64,000 nt of DNA from Limanda limanda (GCF_963576545.1 NC_083644.1:28835393-28899392); one strand, 5' to 3'. Positions 1 through 13,040 are shown, counted from the stretch's first letter. Numbers and translations: made by a program. Notes: a model not told the origin generated them from the letters alone.

Positions 1-16
1 TTTTCTTTGTGCCCAG

Positions 17-194
17 TGCAGAACATACACAGTGAACTGGTGGGAGTTCAGGCACAAACAGCAGTGACGTTCATTCAAATGAAGCAATGCGAAGTGTTTA
101 AGTATATTGATGGAAATTGTGTCTTATACATTGTGCTGAGAAAGGATCTTCGATCCATGTCTGTTGAATTGGTTATTGTATTCAAAAGGGCAAG
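17..194 (+). CDS. Possible internal exon of an unrecognised gene
   Basis: An open stretch is bounded by a pyrimidine-rich acceptor (TTTTCTTTGTGCCCAG) and a consensus donor (CAAG|GTAAGT). In the only open frame it reads QNIHSELVGVQAQTAVTFIQ and onward to IVFKRA. The product is not recognised. No neighbouring exon with matching phase was found: it would end in phase 2, while the best candidate next exon at 400-501 needs phase 0. It could be chance or part of a gene extending left of the window. Confidence 0.22.
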
Positions 195-399
195 GTAAGT
201 ATCTGGGTGGGATGCTCAGAAATGGTAGAGTAATGCATAAAACATTTTTTAATATTAAATTAAATTTACACAAATTAAACCGATGCAGAGACATCTTTCT
301 CTGGCTGCAGGTTTGTGATGTTGTTTGATCACCTTGTCTTCACCCACATAACATAAAAAGTATGATTTCTTTGAGAAGCTTTCTCTTTCTTTCTGTTAG

Positions 400-501
400 T
401 TTAAAACTGCATCAAAACTGAAGAAAGAGCTGAAAGATGCAAAGTCTTCACATACAGTGTGCCTGAGAATCTCTGTCCACAAGTTTATGGAAAATCTGTA
501 A
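400..501 (+). CDS. Possible terminal exon of an unrecognised gene
   Basis: A strong acceptor (TTCTCTTTCTTTCTGTTAG) is followed by 33 open codons and TAA, reading FKTASKLKKELKDAKSSHTV then CLRISVHKFMENL. The composition is lysine-rich and protein-like, but no family is recognised. If joined to 17-194 at the visible donor the phase does not fit, giving a stop after seven codons. This is low-confidence evidence only. Confidence 0.2.
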   Translation, partial: FKTASKLKKELKDAKSSHTVCLRISVHKFMENL

Positions 502-565
502 AAAATAATTAATTCATCTGACAGTTAGTACAGTTTTAACTGAATTTTTTTTATCTGATTTGATC

Positions 566-1126
566 TTAAATGGCCCATATTATTTGTTGTGGTTCCTCTA
601 TGTCAGAAACGATATGCTAGATGGCGTCGAATGGGATTACGAGCGAAAAATACGTAATAGTCACACCATGCCAATGTAGGGAGTCTCGCTACATGGCCTA
701 GGACCACCCCCCACCATCATTTCACCGGCTCCGTGGAGAGAGAGAGCCAGGCTCCCCGGCTTCCCGGCTAGCGTTAGCTCGGGAGCGGCCGGTGGAGCCC
801 GGGGAACCGGCTAGCGTTACATGTTAAGAGGTGTTCCGGGACTCAACAGTGTGGAAGGATGCTGCTGCTGCGCCAGCTCCAGCTCCCACTGTGGGGCTGC
901 GCTGGGGAGCTGTGGCTCTCGCAGCCAGGCTTGGGCCCACCTGACTCTGGTTCAAAACGATATGGTTGCAAGATTGTATCTTTGTCTCCAGTAGCCATAT
1001 TTCTACAGAGGTAATGGATAGCTACAAATCTGGGCGCTTGTATCTCGTGAAGTTGGGAGGAGGGTCATCAAGACCCCAAGGAACCATATCAACTGTGGTA
1101 AAATGGGCATACGATGGGTCCTTTAA
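566..1126. mobile_element. TTAA-flanked non-autonomous DNA transposon, short copy
   Basis: TTAA at 566-569 and 1123-1126 flank a 553-bp element. The right end reads GGTAAAATGGGCATACGATG then GGTCCT, and the left end starts ATGGCCCATATT. The right 60 bp (AGACCCCAAGGAACCATATC and onward) is the same sequence as the right end of the element at 55370-57129. The middle is GC-rich. No transposase is present. TTAA duplications are typical of piggyBac and Kolobok superfamilies. Confidence 0.75.
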
Positions 1127-2440
1127 CTCCTGAGACAAATAACTGGATCTTTAGCTGTGCTAAGTGTGTTAGCTGAAGGCTGTTGCTGGAGACTATACAA
1201 ACTCACTTTAAACAAGCCTTGATTATGCATTGATATTGAACTATAAAAAAAACTACATGAAACTAACACTGGTTTACAATTCTACTTGTTGCTTTTATTT
1301 AGCTCCACTGTCCAAATAAAAACATTAGCTTAAAACGTAAATGCCTCTTAAGTCATCTTCTTCTGACATGCAACTTGTTGGCAAACACATTCCGCCTCTG
1401 TGAACAACACAGATTGAAGTTTTAAATATTGCCTCAGCACATTGCAGTCATGTACCCAAAATAGACACTTGCACAGGGAGGCGAGTCACTGCTGAGCCAA
1501 AGCTCAGTCCAACAAATCGTTATCTATAATGTCCCAAATGGATTGTGAAATTCATCTTCACTCAAACCTGCTACCTCCACAAAGAAGATTTTAATTGATA
1601 TACTCAAGTCGTGCAAAGGAGCATGATAAAAATGAGGAGAACAGATAAAACTGTTATTAAAAAATTGATTAGTTAAAAAGAAGAAAACTTGGTGTCCATG
1701 CTGGAAGATGCAGAGGTTGGGATAGCAGACAGTTGTACAACTCTAAGAGATGTTCATTTTAACTTCTACAATGATTGATTTAACTACATAAATTAATTAT
1801 TTTGAAATATTTCAGCACTGTAATAATATCTCTATATAATAATGACCAACAGGTCGAAATCGTACATTATTTTTTTATCTGTTATAATAAAGGACAACGC
1901 TCTTTTTTGTTTTTGAAAAGAAAGTATAGTTCTAATAGTAGCAATAAGACTATAGTGACATTTCTTCGGCAATAAGTCTCTTTCTACTAGTATTAAATAA
2001 TCAATATATGGGATAAGCTGTATCATTTGCAAATGAGACGCTGCCTTATTCTGTGAACTAAAGCTATACTTCCGCCACATGATATGACCTTCCAGACTAA
2101 AACCTACTACTGTCCGACCTGTTCCTAGGCTCCAGTGTATTGGTTATGAAATAAGTTGATGACCTAGGTCATTATGAGGTATCGTTCATGTCTTTCACTC
2201 AGTCCGTGTCAGTCACTGATCAGGAGACGTGGCCTCAGGAGACGACAGGTAACACATCACTACGGGACCATGTGGAGCTGCTACTCAAAATCAGCACAAT
2301 GTTTTTAAGTAGACCTATTCTCCACAAAAACATGTGAAGGCATGTGGATTGTATTATTACGTCAATGCATACGGCATACAGTAGCTGTTAGAAGAAGGGA
2401 GCTGGAGTTTTCAAGCCTCAGGAAGTTTGTCAGAATATGT
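1127..2440. other. No gene recognised
   Basis: AT-rich non-coding sequence. Open frames here are short and have no splice context or family match. Nothing further can be supported. Confidence 0.6.
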
Positions 2441-2455
2441 TATTTGTGGTCTTAC

Positions 2456-2665
2456 CTCTGCCAAGTGTGCTGTCCCTGCTGATCATGGACGTAAGTGGGA
2501 AAAGCCAGCTGTCCTTCCGGCGCTCTGATAATCCACTGACACCTGGATGTTCTGTTCGCAGCGTTGCGTTGCTTCGTCGCTCATATCCCGCGGCATAGTG
2601 CCGCAGCCCGGATCCCGGAGCTCATCATGGCTGTAGACACAGTCAGAGACAGAGAGCGCTGAGCC
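2456..2665 (-). promoter_or_regulatory. CpG-rich patch with a possible minus-strand first exon
   Basis: Local CpG density is high (GCGTTGCGTTGCTTCGTCGC). On the minus strand a sequence ends in a consensus donor, GGCAGAG|GTAAGA, at 2456/2455. A short reading frame starting MPRDMSDEATQ terminates before the donor, so if this is a first exon it would be largely untranslated. The right limit is a guess. No downstream exon was found. Confidence 0.25.
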
Positions 2666-2778
2666 GAGCCAAGCGAGTGAGTCCAGACAAGCAACTGATG
2701 AGCCCAGAGAGTTACCGTGCGTCCTGCTGCAAGACAGACAGGTGTGGACTGACTACTTTAGCTCCAGATGTGTATAGT

Positions 2779-2843
2779 GTGTGTGTGTGTGTGTGTGCGT
2801 GTGTGCGTGTGTTTGTGCGCGCGCCCTGTGTGTGTGTAGGTGT
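2779..2843. repeat. (GT)n microsatellite, interrupted
   Basis: A GT run with GC and TTTGTGCGCGCG interruptions, directly right of the CpG-rich patch. Confidence 0.9.
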
Positions 2844-2879
2844 GTTAAGTCTGCGGTGTCATATTTCCTCCTCCATCAT

Positions 2880-3715
2880 ATAAGCGCTTACCGTGGCTCC
2901 ATAACTTAATAACACGGGGAATCCTCCACAGTATTGAGGGGAGCCGGTTCTAAGAGAACGAACCTTTTTGACACCTTTTAGATGTCAGCAGGACAGCAGT
3001 GTATCCTATAAGAAGAAAAATTACCCTGTGAAACATCATCCTTTACTGATGCATGCATGAGTGAACTTACCGGGTGATGGTTTCTAAGTTTAATCGGGCA
3101 AACTTACAGTGAAGATGTACACATTGGGATAGAGAGGGCTTTATAACATAGACTGCAACAAAAGTCCCCAGGGATAATAAATAATAATATGTTTTATTTA
3201 TTTAAACAAGGGGACAAAGTGCTTTACAAACTACATGAGTACAAGTCACAAAAATAAAAAGATTGCAAAAAAGAAGTTATTTAAGACAAATATTTGTTAA
3301 AACCAGTTAAAAATCAGGCATTCAAATACTGTAAATATTATGTTTTAAGCAATGATTTATATATTGTAAAGTGCTGCTAATTCTGATCTTAAATCCATCA
3401 CAACCTGTCTCATAACCTGCTGGGAACTGACTTTCTGAATCATATTGTTTAATAAACACCTATATGGACATTGAACCTGGAATGTGGGACATAGCAATGG
3501 CGGACCACCCTTCGTGACACAATTTCTTACAGACGCTGCTTCTGGATGTATTTGACCATGACCATATTACCTAAACTTTGAAATGTGATTATCATTGTAT
3601 GACAATGAAGGTTTTCTAAACTAAACAACCCAAAAAACGACCTAACCCAAACGCTAGTTAGAAGACCTAACCACAGCATCGTCAGATGATTGAACTGATG
3701 TTAATGTTAAAGGTT
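2880..3715. other. No gene recognised; AT-rich repeat remnant
   Basis: Sequence near 3170-3260 (tandem ATAATA followed by a low-complexity tail and GACAAAGTGCTTTACA) looks like the end of an old retroposon. The rest is unassigned. Confidence 0.5.
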
Positions 3716-3718
3716 CTG

Positions 3719-3882
3719 TATTTATATAGCACTTTGCTAGTCTGACAAAATTAAGTCATGATTAAGTGATGACCACTCAAACCTCTTGTTCATACTCTAT
3801 CATACACTGGTATGGCAATTTGAGGCTCAGTGCCTTGCTCAAGGACACATCGGCATGCAGGGAGACTGGGGGCCTTTCTCTA
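3719..3882 (-). mobile_element. tRNA-derived SINE, decayed minus-strand copy
   Basis: TATTTATATAGCACTTTGCT, GATGACCACTCAAA, GCCTTGCTCAAGGACACATC and GGCATGCAGGGAGACTGGGG match in order the better copies at 32855-33125 (minus) and 47934-48180 (plus). The tRNA-like head is missing or eroded here. Confidence 0.65.
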
Positions 3883-3889
3883 TATGTCA

Positions 3890-5425
3890 GCACAATAAAC
3901 TGTCCAAAGTGTGTAAACAACACTGGGCAAACTTTTTTCCAGAGCACATCATGGGTTCATTAAACACTCCAGCACCTGAATGGACATATTGTAGAATTAT
4001 TCAAGCCAAGTCAGCTCTATGAGAGGATGAACTGCAGCCTTAAGAAGAAAATACATTTAGTGTGTTGTATTTCTATTAAAGTATGCAAAAAGAGGAGTGA
4101 GATAAGAACACATTTAGGAAGCATACACAAACATATTTCCCTCAAACAAGCGCTGGTGTGCAACCCTCAATCCTTTGTGACTTATCAAGATCGGCTGGGA
4201 TTCAAGTAATACTTCAAGAAAACCCCTCTTCCGATTGTTCCTCTTCAGTCAGAAACACCCCACCCCTCTCTTCACACAGCATCTCGAGCAGCCATGAGCC
4301 AAAAACACAAGATTAAACCCTCTGAAGGCTGCAGCTCCGTCTATGGGCAGTGATGGCTGGCTGATCACTGCTTGAGCCTGACCCCGCCAACCTCCACCAA
4401 CCAGGGTCCCTACTCAGCTTGAAAGGCAGTGGGATGGATGCAAGTGACGGGACTGTGGCGGAGGCCTGACAGAGGGGCAGTGGGGCAGGAGACAACAGCT
4501 CAGAGGGGCACTGAGGAGTGACCTGGGTGGCATCTCTTTAGGCAAACATTTATTCAAGACAACCTTGCTCAGTGAGCTACAGCATGTCTGCTACACAGGA
4601 GGAGCCATGTCCAAGCTACGACTCAGCAAGCCAAACAAAAAAATAACTCACCAAAACAGCATAGACAATATATTTTTTTAAATCAAAGCACATGAACTAT
4701 ATTCATAAAGTTAGTCATGTAGGTGGGCACATGAAATAAGTGAAACCTGAAATGTAGAAAAGGGAAAATAAGTTTGATTCGATTTTGTGTTTAGCCCACG
4801 CAAACATGGACACCACAGTTATTTCACATTATAAACTCCCCCCTGGATATTCATCAGGAAAGTTCCAGTCAGCCTGTGGGGCACCCCCAGGCTCTCTTCT
4901 CAGTCCTATCCTCTCTGGTTGTACTTGCTTCGCAAAGGGTCCACCTTTAATCAATATGACATCATCCAGTATTTCACTATATTGAACAATCCTTTTTTAA
5001 CTGTCTTGACACATTAATAACTGAATTGATTCAAATATATATAAATATATTCAAGGAAAACTGGACCTCTCATGGATCTCCTGGCAGTTGCCTTGCCCTT
5101 TTAGCATCCCACTGTAAACATTTTATAACAAACCCTGGGGGATATTGGAACTTTGATACTACAGTGTGTTCAGGAATCAGCAGTCTTATCTCTCTTGTAT
5201 GCAACTGTTGCCATGATCTTGCCAGGTACCTCTTCATCAGCATCAGCTTTGCCACAGATTCATTTAAAAACCTTTTTCTAAACTTCAGTCATGAAAAGTT
5301 CGAAATATTTCATTGTTGTTTGATTCCACTTAAATTTGAATTTTACCCTTGACTTATCTGACATTTGTTTGCCTAGATCTAACTTTAATTGTCATTTTGA
5401 TTACTATATTCTTTTATTGTTTTTA
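3890..5425. other. No gene recognised
   Basis: Unique-looking, AT-leaning DNA without coding or splice evidence. The largest open frame (5026-5352, plus) has no recognisable motif. Confidence 0.55.
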
Positions 5426-5429
5426 TTAG

Positions 5430-5660
5430 TTGTGGAAATAAGAGTTCCAGATATCAGATATAAAAAGACATTATCCGCACATAGTATGAAATGTCTATAG
5501 TTAGCCCCTCTATTCTATCTTGCTATGTAGTGCCTTCCAATCCCGTACATAACGTCAAGATAAATGCAGTCAGAGGATCCCCTTGTCTGGTCCCTTTATA
5601 TATATGAACATTTCTTGACATAGTACCATTGATTTTAAGTTCACAACATCTCACAGAGGT
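5430..5660 (-). pseudogene. L1-type reverse transcriptase remnant
   Basis: On the minus strand one reads YKGTRQGDPLTAFILTL followed about 45 codons later by a decayed YADD-like position (YYVRIMSFYI). This is the RT palm spacing of L1 ORF2. It carries stops and shifts and is only about 230 bp long, so it is an old, short fossil. Confidence 0.6.
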
Positions 5661-5664
5661 TATA

Positions 5665-8385
5665 TGGCCATGTCCCCATATAACAATATTGTTTATATGT
5701 TTTGTGTTGAGCTGCTTTCATGCTATCAACAGCAGTGTTGGTGAGTGTGACTGTGGCTTTTGGCCAGTTTTTTATCTTAAACAGGGATTCTGCGGGAAAA
5801 AAAATTAAATTTGTGTGATTGACAGAGCATTCTGTCGGTGAAGAAGATCCAAAGTATGAGCTGAGATCCGAGGGTGGGGAGTGACATCACTGCAGCAAAG
5901 TCAGATAGAAACACAGGCACCGATCAAGTGCACAGAAGAAGACAAATTTAACCATTACAGTTTGTAAATGGTCTTTGTGTTGAGATTATTTCGTGATTTT
6001 ACAGACTTAATCAGAAATCGTTTGTTTGTTACACTTTTTTTCAAGTTGAAACTGGTCCTATTGATAGTAGGCGAAGGCAGGAAAAGTACAGAAAGTTTAA
6101 TTCAATCAAGCATACAGCATCTCCTGGCTGTTCTTGATTCATGCTGACATGATGAGTGGATAATTACTCTTAAACTTTTGCCTCGGGCAGCCTCAGATTC
6201 TTAAGAACAGTTACTTTTATACAACACATTTTTCCTGCTTGCTTTCAAATCCACCTTTGATGAGTTGTATCTTCCATCTTGTACACTTACATGAGTCGAC
6301 CCAGCTCTGCCTCTCTGTTAGGCGTAGCTTCTCAGCCTATAGGGTATGTTTGGTCGGCTGCACCTGATTATTTTACCCTAAATCTCAGCATAACATGGAG
6401 CACTACATCATTGGTCATCTCCTCTTCAGTTCCCAAAGGATATAATTAACTTTTCCTTGCTAACAGGATGATGGCTTAACCCTTCAGGAAGAAACTGATG
6501 GCTGAAATAATTTTATTTCAATACTAATTTAAAGTCACTTTAGCGCCTGTCAGTATGATGTATTTTCAGCGGTTTGGTCATCAGCTGCACAAACAGTGTG
6601 TTAGTGCAAGATGAATAATGTTGAGGAAATGGGGTCTCAGGAGAGGTTGCACAAACTGCCGCCTGACCTATCATTGTCATTTCCTATAGTTTCTCTTGTA
6701 AGCCGCTACTTACATGTGATACTGTGATTTACGAAGTGCTTGAGCGACAGAGCGATGATGATAGCTCACTGCGAACCCTCACATGTATCTTCAGTCAAAG
6801 CCAATTCCAACTGGCAGCTGATGTTAGCGAGCGGGCAGGCACAGGCAGAAGCATAATGAGGAAACAACCACAATCATCAGCATGTGCACTGAATGTAGAA
6901 CACTACCCAGCAATCAGCACACACCCTGAGGTCAGGGACTGCCACTGAGTCATGTCTTGCCCCCCAGAATCCCAGTGGGTCACCCTGAGGCTCCTGATAT
7001 CAAGAAGCCTTACCAGAGCTCTGAAGGACTTGGCACCTTGATGTTACTTTGTTTAAATTTACCTTTTGGCGCTGACTCCACAGGCCCCCTGGGGTCAAGC
7101 CAGAGTGTTTGACATGGGTGGTCACACATGCTTCTAACAGTGTCTTGCTGGGGGAAACATGCAGGTTGTGCATGGTCAAAACCGTTCACTTTCCTGAGCT
7201 TAGTGAGGATGTTGTTCTCAAACACACATTCACAGATTTATAATACTGGACTTGATATACAGTCCTCACAGTGCTTTTGTGACACCTTCCACTGCAGTGC
7301 ACTTCCTAAAGTGCATACACTGTAACACATCATGACTAAGCTGTTTAGGCGGGTGAGTTTGTGGAGATAAGGGGGGATATTTTCAGAGCCTATCAATTGT
7401 GTCGCCCATTCTGATTAGTCAAGGATTGTGACCTCAAATCGCAACTAGGATAACAACAACTCAAGCAAAAACAGTAAACAATCCAGAAGAACTAATACTT
7501 GTATACATAGATGTATAAAACAGAAGAGAAAGGAGGAGTCCATCTATTGAGTGATAGAGTCAGTGGCCACATAAAAGAGAAAGACACAACGTAAACACAA
7601 ACATCATATAATAAATGTATTGTTACATGAAATAGCATGGTTACAGTCTAAATCTGAAATGCCCCAGTTTGAAAAAACTGTGGAAACACTACAAAGAACC
7701 TCTTACTAAAGCTTCACAATTTAGGTTTAGGTGGACATGGGCTGTTAGACATCTCTGTCACACACATACCTGAAAATATGATGGGGGGTAAGTTAAATGT
7801 TTTGATGCATACAGAAACAGGTATGCATCACATTGAAAAAATGTATAATCCATCAATTTGAAACTCGTCCTGCAAACTTCAGTATATGCAGACTTCATAA
7901 ACCTGTCAAGTTCACCTACCAGCAATACTCAATTTTTGAGTGTGGTTTGGAAACACTGTGGGAATAAATGAGGCACTACAAATAAGACTTCAATAACAGC
8001 ACTTGTAGAGGTCTTTATACCCATCAGTCCAGCTAGGTAGACTAACTGGTCAGAAGGATTTTGTACACAACCTCTGGGACACTGAGCTGGAACCTGCAGT
8101 GCTGCTTACTGGAGCTGACTGTCAGCCCACCATTTCATCCTTATTTTGACCTGCTCTTGACTTAGTGGTCTAAATGGCTTCCTCCCTGTCAAACGTGCAC
8201 TATTGGTTTATCCGTCACTAAGAGGAAGTCACATCTACTGATGTGCTACATATTCCAGCTTTTATGAGAAGCTGATGTTTTTTGAGAGTGGAGCTGTGGT
8301 GTTTCAGAGTGATTTATACTCACAATGGGAGTTCAAACATATAGAAAACATCTGCTTTCACATCTGCAAACTGCTCCCTCAACAG
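5665..8385. other. No gene recognised
   Basis: Non-coding sequence without clear repeat ends. Open frames are short and without recognisable domains. Confidence 0.5.
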
Positions 8386-8393
8386 CATCATTA

Positions 8394-8430
<37 letters not shown>

Positions 8431-8431
8431 G
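8394..8431. repeat. (GT)n(GA)n compound microsatellite
   Basis: About 8 GT units are followed directly by about 10 GA units. Confidence 0.9.
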
Positions 8432-8524
8432 TGAAAGTCAAGTAAATCTCCTTTAGTGTGTTACTTGTCTATTAAAGTTATAGAAATGTTGAAAACAGAT
8501 TCAGTAAGAGACAATTTTGAAGAA

Positions 8525-8725
8525 AATGTTTGCTATTAACCCATTCACATAAACACATTCATACAGTGAATCAATGGGCAGCTCTTTTTCCATGACAATG
8601 GCACAGTCGTCAGGGGTAATATGGGGTTCAGTATCTTGCTCAAGGATACTTTGGCATGCAGAATATGGAAGACTGCGATCCAACCAGAAACCTTTTGGTT
8701 AGAGGGTGACCCACAGCCGTTCCTT
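8525..8725 (-). mobile_element. tRNA-derived SINE, decayed minus-strand copy
   Basis: CATACAGTGAATCAATGGGC, CAGTATCTTGCTCAAGGATA, GGCATGCAGAAT and a degraded tRNA-like head (CCAACCAGAAACCTTTTGGT) follow the same order as the SINE at 32855-33125. Confidence 0.65.
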
Positions 8726-9273
8726 AAGGTAAGGGCAACTGACCTCAGAGTAGACAATCTGCTTTCTGTTTCCACCAGCATGGGCATTACCAGAATGATA
8801 ATGTGTTTTCAGGTTGTTATTAGGATGAAGATTATTTCTGATAAGGAGCTAAAACACTCATTTGGAAGTATTATTTCATTGCAAAAAGCCATTTTGAAGT
8901 GAAAAGGATTCTAGTGAAGATTTGGCCTGCAAGCCATGGTAGGATGTGAAATGTTTGAAATGATCTGTTAAATTGGGTACTATTAAGAAATCCTGCCCCT
9001 TGTAGTGTGGCAATGGAAATATGAGAAAGAATACATAGTTCTACATCTAGTTACTGCTATGATATGTGAAACAGATATGATATGTGTGGCCAGTATGATA
9101 ACCACCTACTCTGTGCAGGCTTGTCATTCTATAGAGTGAAATACATAGATATACAACCTCACAGAAACACCTGATGTGAACTCTTAAGGAAAATATTGTT
9201 TGGTTCAAACCCAAGAACAATTGCAACAGGGGGAAATGTTGCACCTCTAATCCTCTAAACTACAGTGTGACTG

Positions 9274-9345
9274 TGTTACATTCAATTCAATTGTATTTGT
9301 ATAGTGCCAAATATAACATACGTTATCTCAAGAAACTTTACATAG
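9274..9345 (-). mobile_element. Retroposon tail interrupted by a MITE
   Basis: TTCAATTGTATTTGTATAGT, GCCAAATATAACATACGTTA and TCTCAAGAAACTTTACATAG are the 3' tail of a common teleost LINE/SINE type. The continuation, TAAGGTTAAGACTTTATT, resumes at 9886 on the other side of the inserted element. Confidence 0.55.
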
Positions 9346-9348
9346 TAA

Positions 9349-9885
9349 AGGCCGAATTATAGTCGTTTTTTACGCACGCACGCAGCTTCTACAGACTCGA
9401 TTTGGTTCATAGTTCCCCCACAGTTGCGCGTGTTGCAACGCAATTCCACTAGCCGGAGTAATGTTTGTTGTTGAAGTCGGCTCTTCTTCGTGTGTGGCAC
9501 ACGTTTATTGTCATCGCCACGGCGGCTCCTTAGAGACTTTTTCTGGCGGACAAATCCGCCGGTCAGTGACGGGTTATACTAGTGGTTATAGTTTCGGATC
9601 TTTTCTGCCAAGTGCTCTTCTATTTTGGTCCATATTCGTTCTTCTAAATCTTCCGTGGTTTCCGCAGTTTCCGGGCATGAAACCGGAAATGCGACTCCGG
9701 ACGGGATGTAGTAAGCAGACCAATCACAAGCCTTGCAGGCTGCGTGAGGCTCGCGTCGCTTTGTCGTATAGTTAGAAAAATTGGCTGACGCACGCAAGCC
9801 GCAACACGCCCCCCGCAAGTACGCGAGGGGCGTGTTGCGTCTCTCGCGTGCGTGCGTGCGTAAAAAGCCGACTATAAATTGGCCT
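9349..9885. mobile_element. PIF/Harbinger-like MITE with TAA duplication
   Basis: A 537-bp element with inverted ends AGGCCGAATTATAGTCG (left) and AGGCCAATTTATAGTCGG (right, reversed). The ends continue into TACGCACGCACGCA on both sides, about 40 bp in all. TAA is found on each side (9346-9348 and 9886-9888), which fits the TWA target of Harbinger elements. There is no transposase. It was inserted into an older retroposon tail. Confidence 0.8.
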
Positions 9886-10405
9886 TAAGGTTAAGACTTT
9901 ATTTTCAGGTTAGTAGCAAATATTCCTCTGTTGTTCAGCTCTGTCTGACATTAGAGATTGAAGAAATCTTTCTGACATGAATTTTGTGACGTTGAGCAAA
10001 ATGCATGGATTGCATCTGAAGAAGCCCCCACATGTACCGTGATGGAGTGGAACCTTTCACAGGGGGACTGTGCTTTACCCAGTGCAGACACACTGTCAGT
10101 GGGAATAAAGGACTACGAAACCTGAGCCTGCACAGCCACACTCCACTGCAATGCAGACCTCAGCCCGCCTCCAGCTCAAGGATTAATTAAACCAAAATTA
10201 TGTTGTGGGCCGATTGGTTGGGGTCAGGTTCCACACATGAAAAGGAAGTGAACAGGATAAAAACCTTGTCTGTAGCCGAAGCCGGGCTGTGCATGGTAGC
10301 CGGTATGTAGAAGTTGTCCCTCTGTCCTCACCAAGCTCATGCTGTCACCCCTAGGCCACCTACATAGTAGTAAGGAGCTTCTGTTTGTGTGCACTCACCC
10401 TGTGA
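9886..10405. other. No gene recognised
   Basis: After the end of the interrupted retroposon, non-coding sequence without recognised features. Confidence 0.5.
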
Positions 10406-10432
10406 CCCCCCCCCCCACCCCCCCCCCCCCCC
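10406..10432. repeat. Poly-C tract
   Basis: Two C runs of about 11 and 14 bases are split by a single A. Confidence 0.95.
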
Positions 10433-10433
10433 A

Positions 10434-13040
10434 CCTGCCCAAACACACAGTGTGAGAACATGTCAGGTCAAGGCTCCTCTTTTAATAGTAGCCACCTGCT
10501 TCTTCTGTCCATATGCAAAGCTTTATATGATCTCTACATTCTAAATATGTTTCCTGCTGCATTGCTTGACCAGGATGAAGGCTGTAACAAGACATTGTTT
10601 ATGTGTTGATTTTGTGTTCAACTCTTACAGGATACGTTTATGTTGTTCCATAGAAATGCTTTACTCACACTTTGACATTTACATATCTGTTTGTCATGGC
10701 ACACATCTAAGAAAGATATTTACCCTGTAAACTGATTCACTGGTGCACAGTGACTTGTTTTTTGTTGCCTCCGACCCCTTGTTATTTTAAGTAAGGCTTG
10801 GAACCACTGTTTATTCCTTCAAACCTAGCCCTCCTTTCACCTTGTGAGCATAAGTGTATGCTTCCTGGTTGGAACATGCTTGGTGTTGTTGGTGTTGTTT
10901 AAGGCTCTGATTGAGGTTTGTGGAAATAATTCTGATGATTACCTACATATGCTTCTGAAAAATGTGCAGCTTTTCACATTTGGACAATTGTGTGAAATTT
11001 TCTTTAGAACAAACCTCACTGGCTTGCTGGCAGCTGAATGAAAGAAGCCAATATCCGTTTAACTTGAAGCACATCACTATTTTAATATACTGCCAATTTA
11101 TGTAACTCAATCTGACCTTCTCTTTTTGACCATCTAATTTATGCCTCCATAAATATTTTCTATATGCTTTATATGTTGTTTAGTGCTAGCTAAGCCACTG
11201 TTATGTCTGTGCCTTAACAGGGATCCACATTTCTTTGTTGGCTCAGTGTCCCAATAAAGGGATACCTGAGAGGATCAGGTGACTGACTCTCGACAGCAGG
11301 AATGAACCCTGACCCCTTTTTCATTTTCATCCAGGTCCCTTACAGATTCTCTGTCCTTCACCACTACACAATACACAGGCTTAGTAGGGAGATTAATCAC
11401 ATCTGCAGTTATCTCTATGCAGACAGTCAAGTGCACCATTGAAATATACAGTAAGGTTCTCTCCCAGTCGGTGCACATTGACTGACATCAGTGAAGACAT
11501 CAGCACTCTTGAGCTGCTGTTTAAAGTCACAAACGCCTGTAGCAAGAGCAGCTCAATCATTAAAGTTGCACATTGGATCAAGTTACAACATATATATACA
11601 ATGAAATTAAGCACAGTGTTGTGGAAGCTGCACTAGTTTTTCAGTGTACAGAGGGATCTTCCGTACTCTGAGTTTGAATGTTCCCCCTCTGACAATATTT
11701 TCTGGCAGTTACTCACTGATATCAATGTTACTGTTAAATCTGGATACTACAGTTTGTACAGTAAGGTTACTTATATAATTATGTTTAATTATGTTATATT
11801 TTCACTTACTCACAGTTACTTGTCACTGGTTGATGACATTGCTGTAAGTGTTTTTATTTTAGGCTCTGTTTTCTGCCAATCATTGCTATTTGTGACTGTG
11901 TTTATATGTGGTTGTGCATACAGCAGTTCATCAACAATTTTGTTCGGTTTTTATGTTGTGTGTTAATTTTAATGTTCTAGCTTTTGTTGCACTATTTTTG
12001 CCCTTCGGCCCATGAGAAACATTTCATTCAGTTATACTTTGTATGAGGTTGAATGACAATAAAGATGAACTCAAACACTGACAGAAGTGAGCATCCTCCC
12101 CTGTGTTCTGCCTGATAAATATTTACATTTGAGTGTACAGCTCAGTCAGACACAACATTATTGAGGTATTTCATTATAGTATAAAAGGTTTCTGACCGAT
12201 CAGAGCAAAAATACAACTGTTTTTATATTTAGATTTTTTAAATTTACATACAATTTGTTATATAGCTAAATTATTCTTGTACAAAGTAAGCCTCTTGCCA
12301 ATTGTTCCTGTTTGGGGAAGCCACAGAGCTGGTCAGATGATTAGTGATACAGATTAAGGGCTCCTCCTGCCCCCTAAGCGGTATGTGGAGTTTCTCTTGC
12401 CAAGGGGCAGTACAGGTGGAGTACAAATGACCTCAGTGATTTAAACTAAAGAAACAATTTAAAAGAAGTGCCACATAGTCAGCACTTAGGTTCAAGAGGA
12501 AAGATTACTTTTACTCTGATTTTACCTTTACTCGAATGCATGTCACAAGAGACAACACAGTGATCTGTCTGAAGTGAAATCAGTGATGACTTTCATCAAC
12601 TGGTTTCATTTAGCCTGTCCTCCCTCTACAAATGACAAGAAAAAATAAAAAATAAAAAACTCCCTTTCATTAGCTCTCTGCAGCCTCCGTTGTGTCTTGA
12701 ACCTGTCAGTGTAACTGCAGTGCATTGGTTCAACAGGTGTCAATACTCAGTTGTGAAATATCTGTCTGTAAAGTCTGTTTCAGATGTTTCCGACTCGAAT
12801 CCACTGTCACAGATTTTCTTGAAACCGATGTAGGTTGTTGATTATTATTCTGATGAACATGCCAAAACTGAGTCTGTTGACTGCTGTTCCAGTTGCATAA
12901 ACCTTCCGTTTGGTTAAAACTTATAGTAAGAGCTCAGGTCTGTCTTGAACATCACTGCTCCATTAATTTCTATCAGACATTCTTTTATGTACAAAACGTT
13001 GAACATTGTTACACCTCTTCATTTATGTTAGACATCGACT
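10434..13040. other. No gene recognised
   Basis: Non-coding, AT-rich. At 12000-12075 a stretch ending TGAATGACAATAAAGATGAA resembles a retroposon 3' tail. A (TAAAAAA)-type run lies near 12642-12659. No coding evidence. Confidence 0.5.
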
